From Actinomadura physcomitrii (GTDB taxonomy: Bacteria > Actinomycetota > Actinomycetes > Streptosporangiales > Streptosporangiaceae), in contig NZ_WBMS02000011.1 of NCBI RefSeq assembly GCF_008923205.2, forward strand, positions 62,001-126,000: 64,000 nucleotides of DNA, given 5' to 3'. The notes below the pieces were generated by a model. It saw nothing but the letters and a program-made list of their open reading frames with translations, did no database searches and had not been told where the DNA came from. Within the stretch, counting starts at the first letter, position 1. Every line of letters begins with the position of its first letter. Shown here piece by piece: positions 24,564 to 34,313 of this stretch. The translations under genes were made by a program, and so were the position numbers.

Positions 24564-24700
24564 GGCTTCACCTCTCGTTCGGCTGGGGGAGCCGCTGGAT
24601 CTCCGGCTCCGAGAGGGTGTAACCGGGCGACGCACCGTTATCTGCCGTGTCAGGGAGTGCGATGCGTCACAGCCGGGCACGGCGTTCACCAGCCGCCGGT

Positions 24701-26425
24701 TCAGTACGGGAACCGCTCGGCGGCGGCCACCACGGCGCCGGTGACGGTCGCGACGGTGAGCACCGACAGCCCGCACAGCACGGCCCAGCGTCCGGCCTGG
24801 TAGCCCGCGGGGACGCGGCCCGAGCCCCGGCCGCGGACCGGCCAGGGGGCGCGCAGCGGCGCGGTGCCGGGGACCTCCTGCGCGTCGCCCGCGGTGAGCG
24901 GGTGGTCGCCGCCGGACGGCGCGGCGGGCGCGAGCCCGGACGCCCAGCCGAGCAGGTCGGCGACCTCCGCGGGATCGGTGGAAAGGCCGGAGGCGAGGTA
25001 GCGGACCTGCCCGGCGACCTGGTCGAGGGTCCGGACGGTGTTGCCGAGCCCGACGCCGCCGAGCCAGGCCCGGACGTCGCCGTCGTGGCCGAGGCAGCGG
25101 CCGATCTCGGTGCGGACGAGCAGGTCGGCCTTGGTGACGATGACCGCGACGCGCTTCTGCCGGCCCTGGTCGGGACGGGAGCGCAGGTCGTTCAGGACCC
25201 GCTGGAGGGTGTCGGCCGGGTCCTCCTCCGACGAGGCGGCGGCCCGGTCGACGAGGTCCCGCTCGTCCGCGCCGAGGGACCGGCGGACCTGCGGCAGCGC
25301 GAACGGGTCCACGACGAACAGCAGCGCCTCGCCGTGGTCGAGGTAGCGCAGCGACTCGACCTCGGTCGCGCCCGTGTAGTGCTCGCCTGCCGGGTCGAAC
25401 AGGTACAGGATGCGGCGGGCGCGGCCGGGCAGGTCGACGTCCACCATGGTCGCGAGCGGCAGCTCGGGGCCGGTCTTGGCGGGCCGCCCGCCGCGCTGGA
25501 ACTCGCGGATCGCGCCCGCGTACGCCTGCGCGTGCCGCTGCTCCACGAACGCCAGCCGCCCCTGCACGGACCGGGCGCGCGCGTGCAGCGCCCGTATGCC
25601 GAGGAACATGAACGTGGTCTTGCCCGCGGCGGGCCCGCCGACGAACGGCAGCGGCTCGACGCGGACGCGCCCGATCCGCTCGGGCAGGCGCCCGCCGCAG
25701 TGCGGGCAGTACGCGGCGAGCCGGAACCGCCCGAGCGGGACGGTCGTGGGCAGCCGCGCGCCGCACCGGCACACGTGCCGGAACGCCCCGGCCGCCCCGG
25801 GCGTCAGGCGCCGGTGCCGGGCGCCGCATCCCGGGCACTCGTACTCGGGCAGGCCGATCCGCTCGTAGCAGAACGGGTGCGGGCAGGTCTGCAGGATCCG
25901 CCCGTACGCCATGAAGACCCGCTCGACGGCCGCGAGGAGCAGCACGCACGCCAGCCACGCCGCCAGCCCGACGGCCGCGACGACCCCGTACAGGATCGTC
26001 AGCGCCAGCACGAACGCCGCCGCCGGGACGGCCGCCGCGACGATCCCCGCGCACAGCGCCAGCCAGAACGGGAACGCGAAGAACCCCCACGGGCCGCCGA
26101 GCAGCGTCCGGGTCAGCCGCACGACGGTCCCCGACGCGATCCGGTACACCTGCGGGACGACGGTCCGGCTGATCGTCCACCAGTCCCGCCACACCTGGAC
26201 CAGCAGGTAGTTGCGGTACGCGACGTCGGGCGAGGCGACGGGGGACGGCCCGTCGAGGGTGGACGGGGCGAGCGTGCGGCACGCGTTCAGGTAGTAGACG
26301 CCGAGCGCGGCGGCGCCCGCGACGATCAGCGTCGCGGGGAACAGCACCGGGAACACGTACCAGAACCCGAGGAACATCACGCCGGCCCACACGGCGACCA
26401 GCAGCAGCATGATCAGGATCTGCAC
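24701..26425 (-). CDS. Membrane-anchored TRAFAC-type GTPase with zinc ribbons (DO-GTPase2-like), last gene of the GTPase/Hsp70 operon
   Basis: A 574-residue protein. Two N-terminal helices (~3-25 and 28-46) and a hydrophobic pair (~113-168) anchor it. Cys pairs at 181/186, 197/200, 219/221 and 240/243 form zinc-ribbon knuckles. The GTPase follows: Walker A GGPAAGKTT at ~263-271, switch LFDPAGEHY (DxxG-like), and VTKAD for base recognition. A last helix (AVLCGLSVLTVATVTGAVV) ends the protein. Domain names rest on recalled descriptions of 'double-GTPase' conflict systems. GTG at 26425 has GGGGAGGTGA upstream, 4 bp after the GAP1-like gene. The sensor or cargo is unknown. Confidence 0.85.
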   Translation of the reverse strand: MQILIMLLLVAVWAGVMFLGFWYVFPVLFPATLIVAGAAALGVYYLNACRTLAPSTLDGPSPVASPDVAYRNYLLVQVWRDWWTISRTVVPQVYRIASGTVVRLTRTLLGGPWGFFAFPFWLALCAGIVAAAVPAAAFVLALTILYGVVAAVGLAAWLACVLLLAAVERVFMAYGRILQTCPHPFCYERIGLPEYECPGCGARHRRLTPGAAGAFRHVCRCGARLPTTVPLGRFRLAAYCPHCGGRLPERIGRVRVEPLPFVGGPAAGKTTFMFLGIRALHARARSVQGRLAFVEQRHAQAYAGAIREFQRGGRPAKTGPELPLATMVDVDLPGRARRILYLFDPAGEHYTGATEVESLRYLDHGEALLFVVDPFALPQVRRSLGADERDLVDRAAASSEEDPADTLQRVLNDLRSRPDQGRQKRVAVIVTKADLLVRTEIGRCLGHDGDVRAWLGGVGLGNTVRTLDQVAGQVRYLASGLSTDPAEVADLLGWASGLAPAAPSGGDHPLTAGDAQEVPGTAPLRAPWPVRGRGSGRVPAGYQAGRWAVLCGLSVLTVATVTGAVVAAAERFPY

Positions 26426-26429
26426 GGGC

Positions 26430-28778
26430 TCACCTCCCCTCGTCCCCGGCGAGGAGGTCCCTCAGCGCGGCGCGCAGCTCCGGCCGGCCGGCCAGGCGCG
26501 CGTCGAGCTGCCGGCCGGCGAGCCAGCGGCCCGCGGCTCCGCGCGCCCAGGCCTCCAGGTCCGGTTCGGTGATCCCGCGCGCCCGCAGCCGCAGCACGAT
26601 CTCGATCAGGTCGTTGCGCCGCTCGACGCCGGCGCCGCGCAGCTGGGCGCGGCCGGCGCGGGCGCGGGCGGGCAGCTCGGCGGTCCAGCACCCGGCGATC
26701 CGGGCCCGGACGGGCGGCGGCACCGCGCCGAGCAGCGCCGCGCGGAACGCCGGCGGGCGGCGGCACAGGCGCCGCGCGGCCGCCTCGAACGCCTCGCCGG
26801 TGAGCCGCGCGGACGCGCGGCGGGCGCCCGCCAGCGCGTCCATGGCGCGGGCCGCCTCGTCGGGCCGGGAGGCGGTGATCGCGTCGGCGTAGGCGCGGAC
26901 GGCGGCGGCGTCCGCGGCGGCCCGCCCGCCGGGCAGCACCGCCGGCACGCGCGCTGCGAGCCGCAGGCTCTGCGCGTCGGCGAGGGCGTCGTGGCCGAGG
27001 GTCTCGAACGTCCGTGACGGCAGGGCGGCCAACGCGGGGACGTCCGCCAGGTCGGTGCCGAACGCGTCGAGCAGGTCGGCGCACTCGGCCGCGGACGGCG
27101 CCGCGGCCCACACCTCGGCGAGCGCCGCGCCGGCGTCCGCATCCCGTGCCGTGGAGGCGCCGGTCAGCCGGAGCAGCTCACCGGTGACCGCGATGCGGCG
27201 TGGACGGTACCGGCGGCCGATCGAGACGAGGACCGGCACGGCGACCTCGGGGACGGCGCGCAGGCGCTCGGCGGCGTGCTCGTAGAGCAGGTCGCAGGTG
27301 CCCGGGGTGAGCGCGGCGGCGCGGTCGCGGGCCGCCGCTTCGGCGAGGCCCCGGACGGCGCCGTCCAGCAGCGCCGCGCGGGCCTCCGCCGGACAGGCGC
27401 GGTGGGCGGCGGGCAGTCCGGCGGCGCCGAGACGGGCCCGCCGCGCGGCGGCGGTCGCGAGTTCGTCCAGGTCGAGACGGGTGCCGGCGCGCACCGCGAC
27501 GGCCGCGACCGCGGCGACCTCGGCCAGGTCGGGGGCGTCCGCGAGCGCCTGCGCCACGCGCGGCTCCAGCTCGCCGGCGCGCTCCGGCAGCTCGGGCATC
27601 CGGTCCCGCGCGGCGGGGTCGGACAGGGCCAGCACCGCGATCCGCGCCGCGCACTCCCGCGCGACGCCGGTCGCGCCCGACGCGAGGGCGCGCTCGTGGA
27701 CGGCGAGCGCCAGCTCCAGGCCCATGGAGGCGACGCCCGGTGCCAGGTCGCGCCAGACCCACTCGGGGACGGCCGCTCCGGGTCGCGACAGCAGCGCCGC
27801 CGCCGCGCCCTCCTCGGCCGCCGTGACCGGCCCGTCGCGCCGGCACAGCGCGAGCAGGGTCGCGGCGCCGTCCAGCGCCGAAGGGCCGGACGGCTTCGCA
27901 GGCCCGGACGGCGCCGCGCCGTCCAGCGGCGCGAGCTCGCCGAGCGCGTCGAGCGCGGCGAAGTCGGCGTCGTGCCAGCACGCCGCGACGGTCCGCGCGA
28001 AGCGGGACGTCCCGTCGCCGCCGCCGAGACCGGCCCGCAGATCGACGGCCAGCGCGTGGGACGCGTGGTGCCGCACCGCGTTCCACACGTCCGGGGTGGT
28101 GCCGACGAGGCGCTGCGCGGCGCCGTCGGGGTCGGCGGTGTAGGTGACGAACGACAGCCGCGCCGCCGCCGCGACTGGCAGCGAGTACGACACCACCGCG
28201 ATCCAGCGGGCGATCAGCTCGACGTCGGCGGCGACCAGCACGATCCGGCCGTGGCCCCGGCCGAGGACGCCGGCGACCGCGTCGACCAGCCGCGCGAGCG
28301 TGCCGTACGCGTCGGGCGGCCCGGACCCGGCGAGCCACGCCGCGAGCGACTCGGGGTCGAGCGCGGCGCCCGGCGCGAGGTCGTCCAGCTCGCCGAGGTC
28401 GCCGTCGCCGGGCAGCGGCGCCCACAGCGGCGCGTGCCACAGCTCGGCGGGACGCAGCCCCTCCAGCTCGTCGTCGTCGGCGACCACCGCGTGCGCGAAG
28501 AAGTTGCCGTACCGGCCGGAGTAGTCGCGGCCGAGGTAGCGGCAGCGCAGCAGCAGCGGGCGGCCGTCGACCCGGTCGTACAGCAGCGAGACGGGGAAAC
28601 CGGCCAGCTCGGCGTCGTCGGGGGACAGCGGCGCGTCCGGCGGCGGACGGTACGACAGGTACGGCGTGACCGCCGCGCGCACCCCGTCCGGCAGGCCGGG
28701 CGTCTCGGCGACGAACTGGAACCCGGCCCGCCCGGTGGGCCCGCGCCGCGCGGAGGTGTAGTGCAGCTGCCACGCCAC
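26430..28778 (-). CDS. GAP1-like GTPase-associated protein
   Basis: A 782-residue cytoplasmic protein. It begins MAWQLHYTSARRGPTGRAGF, then the FQFVAETPGLPDGVRAAVTP block, which I recognise as the N-terminal type found in actinobacterial 'GTPase-associated protein 1'. The middle has LLLRCRYLGRDYSGRYGNFF and WIAVVSYSLPVAAAARLSFV. The C-terminal ~400 residues are Ala/Arg-rich helices, probably a repeat-like solenoid. GTG at 28778 is favoured by GGAGG about 9 bases upstream; GTG at 28784 overlaps the previous stop (GTGA). Position between two GTPases suggests it links or regulates them. Biochemical function is not established. Confidence 0.85.
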   Translation of the reverse strand: MAWQLHYTSARRGPTGRAGFQFVAETPGLPDGVRAAVTPYLSYRPPPDAPLSPDDAELAGFPVSLLYDRVDGRPLLLRCRYLGRDYSGRYGNFFAHAVVADDDELEGLRPAELWHAPLWAPLPGDGDLGELDDLAPGAALDPESLAAWLAGSGPPDAYGTLARLVDAVAGVLGRGHGRIVLVAADVELIARWIAVVSYSLPVAAAARLSFVTYTADPDGAAQRLVGTTPDVWNAVRHHASHALAVDLRAGLGGGDGTSRFARTVAACWHDADFAALDALGELAPLDGAAPSGPAKPSGPSALDGAATLLALCRRDGPVTAAEEGAAAALLSRPGAAVPEWVWRDLAPGVASMGLELALAVHERALASGATGVARECAARIAVLALSDPAARDRMPELPERAGELEPRVAQALADAPDLAEVAAVAAVAVRAGTRLDLDELATAAARRARLGAAGLPAAHRACPAEARAALLDGAVRGLAEAAARDRAAALTPGTCDLLYEHAAERLRAVPEVAVPVLVSIGRRYRPRRIAVTGELLRLTGASTARDADAGAALAEVWAAAPSAAECADLLDAFGTDLADVPALAALPSRTFETLGHDALADAQSLRLAARVPAVLPGGRAAADAAAVRAYADAITASRPDEAARAMDALAGARRASARLTGEAFEAAARRLCRRPPAFRAALLGAVPPPVRARIAGCWTAELPARARAGRAQLRGAGVERRNDLIEIVLRLRARGITEPDLEAWARGAAGRWLAGRQLDARLAGRPELRAALRDLLAGDEGR

Positions 28779-28780
28779 CG

Positions 28781-30025
28781 TCACGCACCTCCGGGACGGA
28801 CGCCGTCGAGCATCCCGAACCGGTACAGCAGCCACAGCAGCGGGTCCTCGGCGCGGTGCGGCCGGACGCCGCCCGCACCGACCCGGCCGTCCTCGGGGAC
28901 GCCGCCGAGCGCCGACACCCCGAACAGCGCGTGCTCGGCGTACTGCTGCCCGAGGTAGGTGTCGAGCTGCCCGGCCTGCCAGTCGTGCAGCAGCGCCCGG
29001 ACCTGCTCGTCCACCGCGTCGCGGTCGTCGAGGTCCAGCACGCCCGTGCCGGACGGGGAGCGGCGCAGCGCCGACTGCCGCAGCAGGTCCGGGCGCAGCG
29101 CGTCGATCTTGGTGAGGGCGACCGCGACCGGCACCGGCAGCGGCTCGCCGGGACGGGTGCCGTGCCGCTGCCGCAGCACGTCGGTGACCCGCGCGATGAT
29201 GTCCAGCGGCTCGCCGCCGGGGCCGTCGCCGGGCCCGCGCGGCTCCGGGACGGTGTCGGAGATACCGGCGCGCGCGCCGGGCAGCTCCAGCGGGTCGACC
29301 AGGAAGATGATCGCGTCCGCCGCTTCGAGGTAGCGCAGGTGCAGGTCGGTGGCCTCGCGGCTGCGCAGGTCCTCGCCGGCGGTGTCGAACAGCACCAGCG
29401 CGAGCGAGTCGTTGCGCGCGCGCGACCAGCGGCCCCGCCGCGTCCGCGTCAGCAGGTAGACGAGGGGCTCGCGCGGGCCCGTCGCGGCGCTCGCGGTGGT
29501 CGGCAGCAGCCGCCGCTCCTCCAGCAGCGGCCGCGCGAAGTCGCGCTTGTAGCGCTCGATGGTCCGGTCGTCGCACGCGACGAGCGAGGCGTCCAGCTCC
29601 GTGCCGACCCGGTTCATCAGCTCGTGCAGCAGCACCGCGATGTAGGTGCTCTTGCCGGCGTTCTTCGCGCCGACCAGCGCGACGATCCGGCCGGGGGAGT
29701 CGCAGTACGCCGACGGCAGCGGGTTGTGGCACTCCGGGCACGCGCGGTTCCCCGTCGGGACGCCGCACTCGGGGCAGTCGGCGCGCCCCTTGCGGCCCGG
29801 CGCGGCGAACACCGGCGGCAGCGACGCGCCCGCCGTCGACCCCGTGTAGGCGGCCAGCTTCTCGTCGAGGACGGGCGCGCAGCCCTGCCGCCGCCCCGCC
29901 TGCCCGCGGCAGCGGAACAGGATCCGCTGCGGCGCGACGGACGCGAAGCAGTACGGGCAGGTGACGCCGTGCCGCGGGAACAGCCGCGCGGGCGCGCCCG
30001 GCAGCCGGGCGAGGGGTCTGGTCAT
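28781..30025 (-). CDS. TRAFAC-clade GTPase with N-terminal zinc ribbons (DO-GTPase1-like)
   Basis: A 414-residue soluble GTPase. Cys pairs C23/C26, C84/C87 and C96/C99 make zinc knuckles ahead of the G domain. Walker A is GAKNAGKST (~119-127), G3 is FDTAGED (~213-219), G4 is TKID (~305-308). RYLEAADAIIFLVDPLELPG is typical of small GTPases. ATG at 30025 shares its A with the previous TGA (TGATG); GTG at 30028 is an alternative. Coupled translation with both neighbours suggests a complex with the GAP1-like protein and the membrane GTPase. Confidence 0.88.
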   Translation of the reverse strand: MTRPLARLPGAPARLFPRHGVTCPYCFASVAPQRILFRCRGQAGRRQGCAPVLDEKLAAYTGSTAGASLPPVFAAPGRKGRADCPECGVPTGNRACPECHNPLPSAYCDSPGRIVALVGAKNAGKSTYIAVLLHELMNRVGTELDASLVACDDRTIERYKRDFARPLLEERRLLPTTASAATGPREPLVYLLTRTRRGRWSRARNDSLALVLFDTAGEDLRSREATDLHLRYLEAADAIIFLVDPLELPGARAGISDTVPEPRGPGDGPGGEPLDIIARVTDVLRQRHGTRPGEPLPVPVAVALTKIDALRPDLLRQSALRRSPSGTGVLDLDDRDAVDEQVRALLHDWQAGQLDTYLGQQYAEHALFGVSALGGVPEDGRVGAGGVRPHRAEDPLLWLLYRFGMLDGVRPGGA

Positions 30026-32706
30026 CACGGGACCTGGAGTCGGCGGATCGGGGGATCGGTGAGTTCGATGACATCATCCTCGGCGAAGCAGCGCAGCCAG
30101 TACGGCGCGGACGCGTCCGGGACGGCCACCGACAGCTCGCCCGGCACCGGCACCTGCTCCCACGTGCCGAGCGTCTCGCCGTCGCCCGCCCGGTGCGGCA
30201 TCACCCGGCCGCGCCGCAGCACCAGCGACAGCCGCGCCACCCGCAGCGGACGCGCGCAGGTGAGCCGCAGCGTCAGCGACCGCCGCCACGGCGGCCCGGA
30301 CCTCTCCAGGTCGTAGCGGACGACGGTGCGCGCCGCGACCTCGGCGGTCACCGGCGGGCCGGTCACCCGCGTCCCGCCGACCGTGCCGGCCGCCGCGACG
30401 GCCAGCTCGACCGGCTCGTCCTCGGGGACGGGCAGCCGGACGCCGCCCTGCGTGTCGTAGGCGGCGCGGGTGACGGTCGCGCGCCGCTCGTCCCCGTCGT
30501 CGGCCGAGGACGAGCGGAGCGGGTCGCGGCCGATCCGGTAGACGAGGTCGACCTCGGCGACGTCCGGCGGCCAGTCGAACCCGACGTGCACGTGGTCGCC
30601 GCGCCGCTCGACGACGAGCCGGCGCGGCGGCGGCAGGTTCACGTACCGGTGGTACGCGCCGATCGCGGCGGTGCCCTCCGCGACGGTCACGGCGAGCACC
30701 CAGCCGCCCGCGCCGGGCCGCACCGCGAGCCCGCCCGCCGCCGGCGCGCCCGCGAGCCGCCGCGTCTCCCGCCGCACCTCCTCCACCGGGACCAGCGCGC
30801 TGCGCGGCCACGGCGGCGGCCCCGCCGACAGCACCAGCTCCACCGTCCCGTGCGCGGGCGGCGCGAACCGCACCCGCAGCAGGCCCGGGTCGGCCGGGTC
30901 GGGCTCGGCGGACAGCTCGTACACCGGTTCCGGCGGCGCGCTCGGCGTCACCGACGCCCGCACGCCCGGCGTGGCGACCTCGCGGCCCGCCGCGTCCAGG
31001 TAGACGGCCCTGATCAGGTAGTGGTGGGTGCGGCCGTTCGGCACCCGCTCGCGGAACCCGTCGCGGCCCGCCCGCACCGGCGTCCCGTCGCGGACGACGG
31101 CGACCCGCGCCGCCTCCGCCGGGCACCGCCACCGGCCGGTGACCTGCCCGTCCCCGGACAGCAGCTCGACCTCGCCCGGCTCCGGCCGCACCACGATCGG
31201 CCCGGCGACGGCGGGCGGCGCGGCGGCGTCGCCGCGCACCGCGATGGCGGCGTAGTACAGCGGGACGTTCACCGGCGGCAGCTCGTCGCGCTCCCCGTTG
31301 ACCGCCTCACCGTCGCCGGCGCCGCGCGGCGGCCGGCCGGTCCGCCGCACGAGCCGGTAGCCGACCTCGCCGCCGGTCGACGGCGACGCCTCCCACGACA
31401 GCCGCACGACGGCGCCGCCCTCGCCCGCGTCGACGTCGGCGCGCAGCGCCGGGACCGGCCTCGGCGGCAGCCGCCGCTGGTGGTCGCGGGCGCCGGGCAG
31501 GTCGCGGACGAGCCGCAGCGCGTCGGCGAGCAGCCGCCACGCCCGGTCCGGGTCCGGTTCGGCGGCGGCCGTCTCGCGCAGCCGCAGCGCGGTGTCGAGG
31601 CGGTGCCGGGCCTCGGCCGCCAGCACCTCCTCCTCGGACGGCTCGCCCTCCGCGGCGGCCGGGACGCCGGACGCGTCCGCCAGCTCCGCCGCCGCGTCCG
31701 CCAGCTCCGCCGCCGCGTACACCTCGCCCGCGTCCAGCAGCGCGCGCAGCCGCCCGGCCAGGCCGCCGCCCGGCCCGGTCTCCCGGACCACCGCGAACAC
31801 CAGCCGCCGCGCGTCCTCGGCGTGCACGCCGAGCTCCTCGGTCGCGTGCCGCAGCAGCGCCCGCTCGGACGCGCGCTGCCGGAACCGCTCCCGCAGCCGG
31901 TCCACGATGTCGTACCGGACGAGTTCGGCCAGGTCGGCGCCCGACCGCAGCGCCGCGAGGACCGTCCCGGCGTGCGTGGTGCTCGTGTCGCGGCTGCGGC
32001 GCGCCCACTCGTCCCCGGCGGCGGCGACCGCGTCCGCGTCGAGCAGCAGCGTCCCGCCGCGCAGCGCCGACGCGCCGGGCGCGCCGGGCGCCGCGGGCGC
32101 GGCGAACCCGTCCAGCACCCGGATCGGCCCCGCGATCCGCGCGCCGAACAGGAAGTCGGCCAGGTGCCGCTTGCCCAGCACGCCGAGCGACTCGCGCACC
32201 TTCCGGTACGCCGCGTACGGCGCGGCGGACGGCAGCGGGTCCGGCTCGCGGACGGCGATCCCCTCGGCGGTCGCGGCCGCCTCCAGCTCGGCGCGCGCGA
32301 TCCCGCCCGTCCGGGCGATCGAATCGACCTCGGCGGGCGTCACCATGCGCAGGAACCCGGCCGCGTCCGCCAGGCCGGCGCGGGCCTGCGCGCGGCGCCG
32401 CTCGCCGCGCTCACGGCCGCCCGCGAGGCGCTCCTGCAGCGCCCGCAGGTCGCCGCGCCCGGCGGCGGTGAACAGCGGCGCCAGCTCCCGGTGCTCGGCC
32501 TCCAGCCGGTCGATCAGCTTGCGGTACTTCAGCTGGCCGCGCGCCCGCCGCCAGCACTGCCGCACCTGCTTCACCCGCGCCTCGACGCCCGGCCCGGTCA
32601 GCGGGTCGGCCAGCGCGTACCGGACGCGCAGGTCCTCGGGCGGCTGGTCGCCCGCGGCCCGCGCCGGCTCCAGCACCTCCCGCCGGTACTCCTCGTCGAA
32701 CGTCAC
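30025..32706 (-). CDS. Large operon protein with helical N-terminus and predicted beta-sandwich repeats, function unknown
   Basis: An 893-residue protein. Residues 1-150 are charged and helical (VKQVRQCWRRARGQLKYRKL, LIDRLEAEHRELAPLF). Residues ~175-400 hold VRESLGVLGKRHLADFLFG and more helices. From ~430 to the end there are about four segments with fibronectin type III-like spacing (VVRLSWEASPSTGGEVGYRL, VHVGFDWPPDVAEVDLVYRI), suggesting beta-sandwich modules for protein binding. There is no signal peptide, so it is cytoplasmic. GTG start at 32706, 16 bp after the Hsp70 gene. Co-encoded with the chaperone, it may be its client adaptor (inference). I do not recognise a named family for the N-terminus. 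Confidence 0.8.
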   Translation of the reverse strand: MTFDEEYRREVLEPARAAGDQPPEDLRVRYALADPLTGPGVEARVKQVRQCWRRARGQLKYRKLIDRLEAEHRELAPLFTAAGRGDLRALQERLAGGRERGERRRAQARAGLADAAGFLRMVTPAEVDSIARTGGIARAELEAAATAEGIAVREPDPLPSAAPYAAYRKVRESLGVLGKRHLADFLFGARIAGPIRVLDGFAAPAAPGAPGASALRGGTLLLDADAVAAAGDEWARRSRDTSTTHAGTVLAALRSGADLAELVRYDIVDRLRERFRQRASERALLRHATEELGVHAEDARRLVFAVVRETGPGGGLAGRLRALLDAGEVYAAAELADAAAELADASGVPAAAEGEPSEEEVLAAEARHRLDTALRLRETAAAEPDPDRAWRLLADALRLVRDLPGARDHQRRLPPRPVPALRADVDAGEGGAVVRLSWEASPSTGGEVGYRLVRRTGRPPRGAGDGEAVNGERDELPPVNVPLYYAAIAVRGDAAAPPAVAGPIVVRPEPGEVELLSGDGQVTGRWRCPAEAARVAVVRDGTPVRAGRDGFRERVPNGRTHHYLIRAVYLDAAGREVATPGVRASVTPSAPPEPVYELSAEPDPADPGLLRVRFAPPAHGTVELVLSAGPPPWPRSALVPVEEVRRETRRLAGAPAAGGLAVRPGAGGWVLAVTVAEGTAAIGAYHRYVNLPPPRRLVVERRGDHVHVGFDWPPDVAEVDLVYRIGRDPLRSSSADDGDERRATVTRAAYDTQGGVRLPVPEDEPVELAVAAAGTVGGTRVTGPPVTAEVAARTVVRYDLERSGPPWRRSLTLRLTCARPLRVARLSLVLRRGRVMPHRAGDGETLGTWEQVPVPGELSVAVPDASAPYWLRCFAEDDVIELTDPPIRRLQVP

Positions 32707-32722
32707 CGCGGCGCGCCGGCCC

Positions 32723-34306
32723 TCAGCTCACCTGCACCCGGGAGAGGGCCTTGCGGGAGCGCTCGACGTCCTCCTCCGACATCCCCCCGACGTCCACCTT
32801 CAGCTCCAGCCGCTCGCCGGACTCCTTCTCCACCGCCGTCACGTTCAGCAGCCCGGACGCGTCGAGCGCGAACGTCACCCCGATCGGCCAGCCCGCCTTC
32901 TTGCCCGGCGGGACGCGGATCTCCCCGGTCGCGATCTCGGTGTTGTCGATCAGCTCGGCGGACTCGACGCTGCCCGCCTGCTCCATCACCCGGACGTCGG
33001 CGGAGGTCTGGTCGTCGTAGACGGTGAAGAAGTCCTCGGTGCGGGCGGCGGGCAGCTCGTCGTTGGCGTGCACGAGGTGCGCGACGTGCTCGGCGCCGGA
33101 GTCGCGGTCGACGACCACGATGCCGAACGCGTGCGAGGCGACCGTGCGGATCTGCCGCCCGGCGATCTGCTTCTGCTGCTCGGCCGACAGCCCCGCCCGG
33201 CTCGCCATCTCCGCGGCGCGCTCGGCCGCGCCCTCGCGCATCAGCCGCCGGTAGGTCTCCTCGAACGCGTACAGCGCGGCGCCCTTGGCGACGGCGAGGT
33301 CCGGGTCCTGCAGCCGGGGCGACATCCCGAGCTCGGTCTCCAGCCGCGCCGCGACCACCGGCATCTTCGTCGACCCGCCGACCAGCACCAGGTCGTCGTA
33401 GTCGTGCACGCCCTTCTCGGCGGCGGTCGACAGCGTCCGCCCGGTGATCTCCACGGTGCGGTCGAGGAGGTCCTGGGTCAGCTCCTCCAGCTTCTCCCGC
33501 GTCACCTCGATCGCCGCGACCCGCCCGGCGTGCATCACCCGGACGGTGTGCGCGGTGCGGGTCGTGAGCGCCTTCTTGGCGTCCTCGGCGTCGCGGCGCA
33601 GCTGCTGCTCGGTCTGCTTGTCGTCGAGCGGATCGCCCGCGTCGGGGTGCTCGGCGCGGAACCGCTCGGCCAGGTACTCCACCAGCCGCGCGTCCCAGTC
33701 GGCGCCGCCGAGCTCGTGGTCGCCGTCGGTGCAGATCACCTCGATGTGCCCGTCGCGCAGCGCGATGACGGTCGTGTCGAACGTGCCGCCGCCGAGGTCG
33801 TAGACCAGGATCGTCCGGTCGGCGTCGGGGTTCAGCACCCCGTAGGTGATCGCGGCGGCGATCGGCTCGGACACGATGTCGATGACGTTCAGCCCCGCGA
33901 TCCGGCCCGCCTTGCGGGTCGCGTCGCGCTCGGCCGCGCCGAAGTACGCCGGGACGGTGATGACGACGTCGCGGGTCTCCTCGCCCGTCGTCGTCCGCGC
34001 GTCCGTCGCGAGCTTCAGCAGGATGAACGCCGACAGCTCCTCGGGGGTGAAGTCGATCCCGTGGATCGGGCGCGTCACGTCCCGGCCCATGTCGCGCTTG
34101 ATGAGGCTGACGACGTTGTCGGGCTCCAGCACCGCGGTGTCCTTCGCGGTGGCGCCGACGACGACGTTCTCGCCGCTCTCGAAGTACACCACCGAAGGCG
34201 TGGTGTCGGTGCCCTCCAGGTTCCGCAGGACCGCCGGGCGCCCCACGTCGTCGATGGAGGCAATGCAGGAGTACGTGGTTCCCAGGTCGATCCCGTAGAC
34301 GGTCAT
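32723..34306 (-). CDS. Hsp70-family chaperone lacking the C-terminal lid
   Basis: A 527-residue DnaK paralogue. The nucleotide-binding domain is intact: YGIDLGTTYSCIASID (phosphate loop), VVITVPAYFGAAERDATRKA, ILVYDLGGGTFDTTVIALRD and LVLVGGSTKMPVVAARLE. The beta substrate-binding domain follows (FGIVVVDRDSG to LLNVTAVEKESGERLELKVD). The protein stops ~20 residues later, so the helical lid and tail of housekeeping DnaK (about 620-640 residues) are missing. ATG at 34306 follows GAGAGGGAC, 7 bp after the grpE-like gene. Context (GrpE partner, two GTPases) points to a dedicated chaperone rather than general stress folding; no dnaJ is present. Confidence 0.93.
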   Translation of the reverse strand: MTVYGIDLGTTYSCIASIDDVGRPAVLRNLEGTDTTPSVVYFESGENVVVGATAKDTAVLEPDNVVSLIKRDMGRDVTRPIHGIDFTPEELSAFILLKLATDARTTTGEETRDVVITVPAYFGAAERDATRKAGRIAGLNVIDIVSEPIAAAITYGVLNPDADRTILVYDLGGGTFDTTVIALRDGHIEVICTDGDHELGGADWDARLVEYLAERFRAEHPDAGDPLDDKQTEQQLRRDAEDAKKALTTRTAHTVRVMHAGRVAAIEVTREKLEELTQDLLDRTVEITGRTLSTAAEKGVHDYDDLVLVGGSTKMPVVAARLETELGMSPRLQDPDLAVAKGAALYAFEETYRRLMREGAAERAAEMASRAGLSAEQQKQIAGRQIRTVASHAFGIVVVDRDSGAEHVAHLVHANDELPAARTEDFFTVYDDQTSADVRVMEQAGSVESAELIDNTEIATGEIRVPPGKKAGWPIGVTFALDASGLLNVTAVEKESGERLELKVDVGGMSEEDVERSRKALSRVQVS

Positions 34307-34313
34307 GTCCCTC

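Noticed and set aside
24647..26572. A 641-codon plus-strand frame over the membrane GTPase gene
   Set aside because: The opposite strand encodes Walker A, zinc ribbons and membrane helices; this frame has none.
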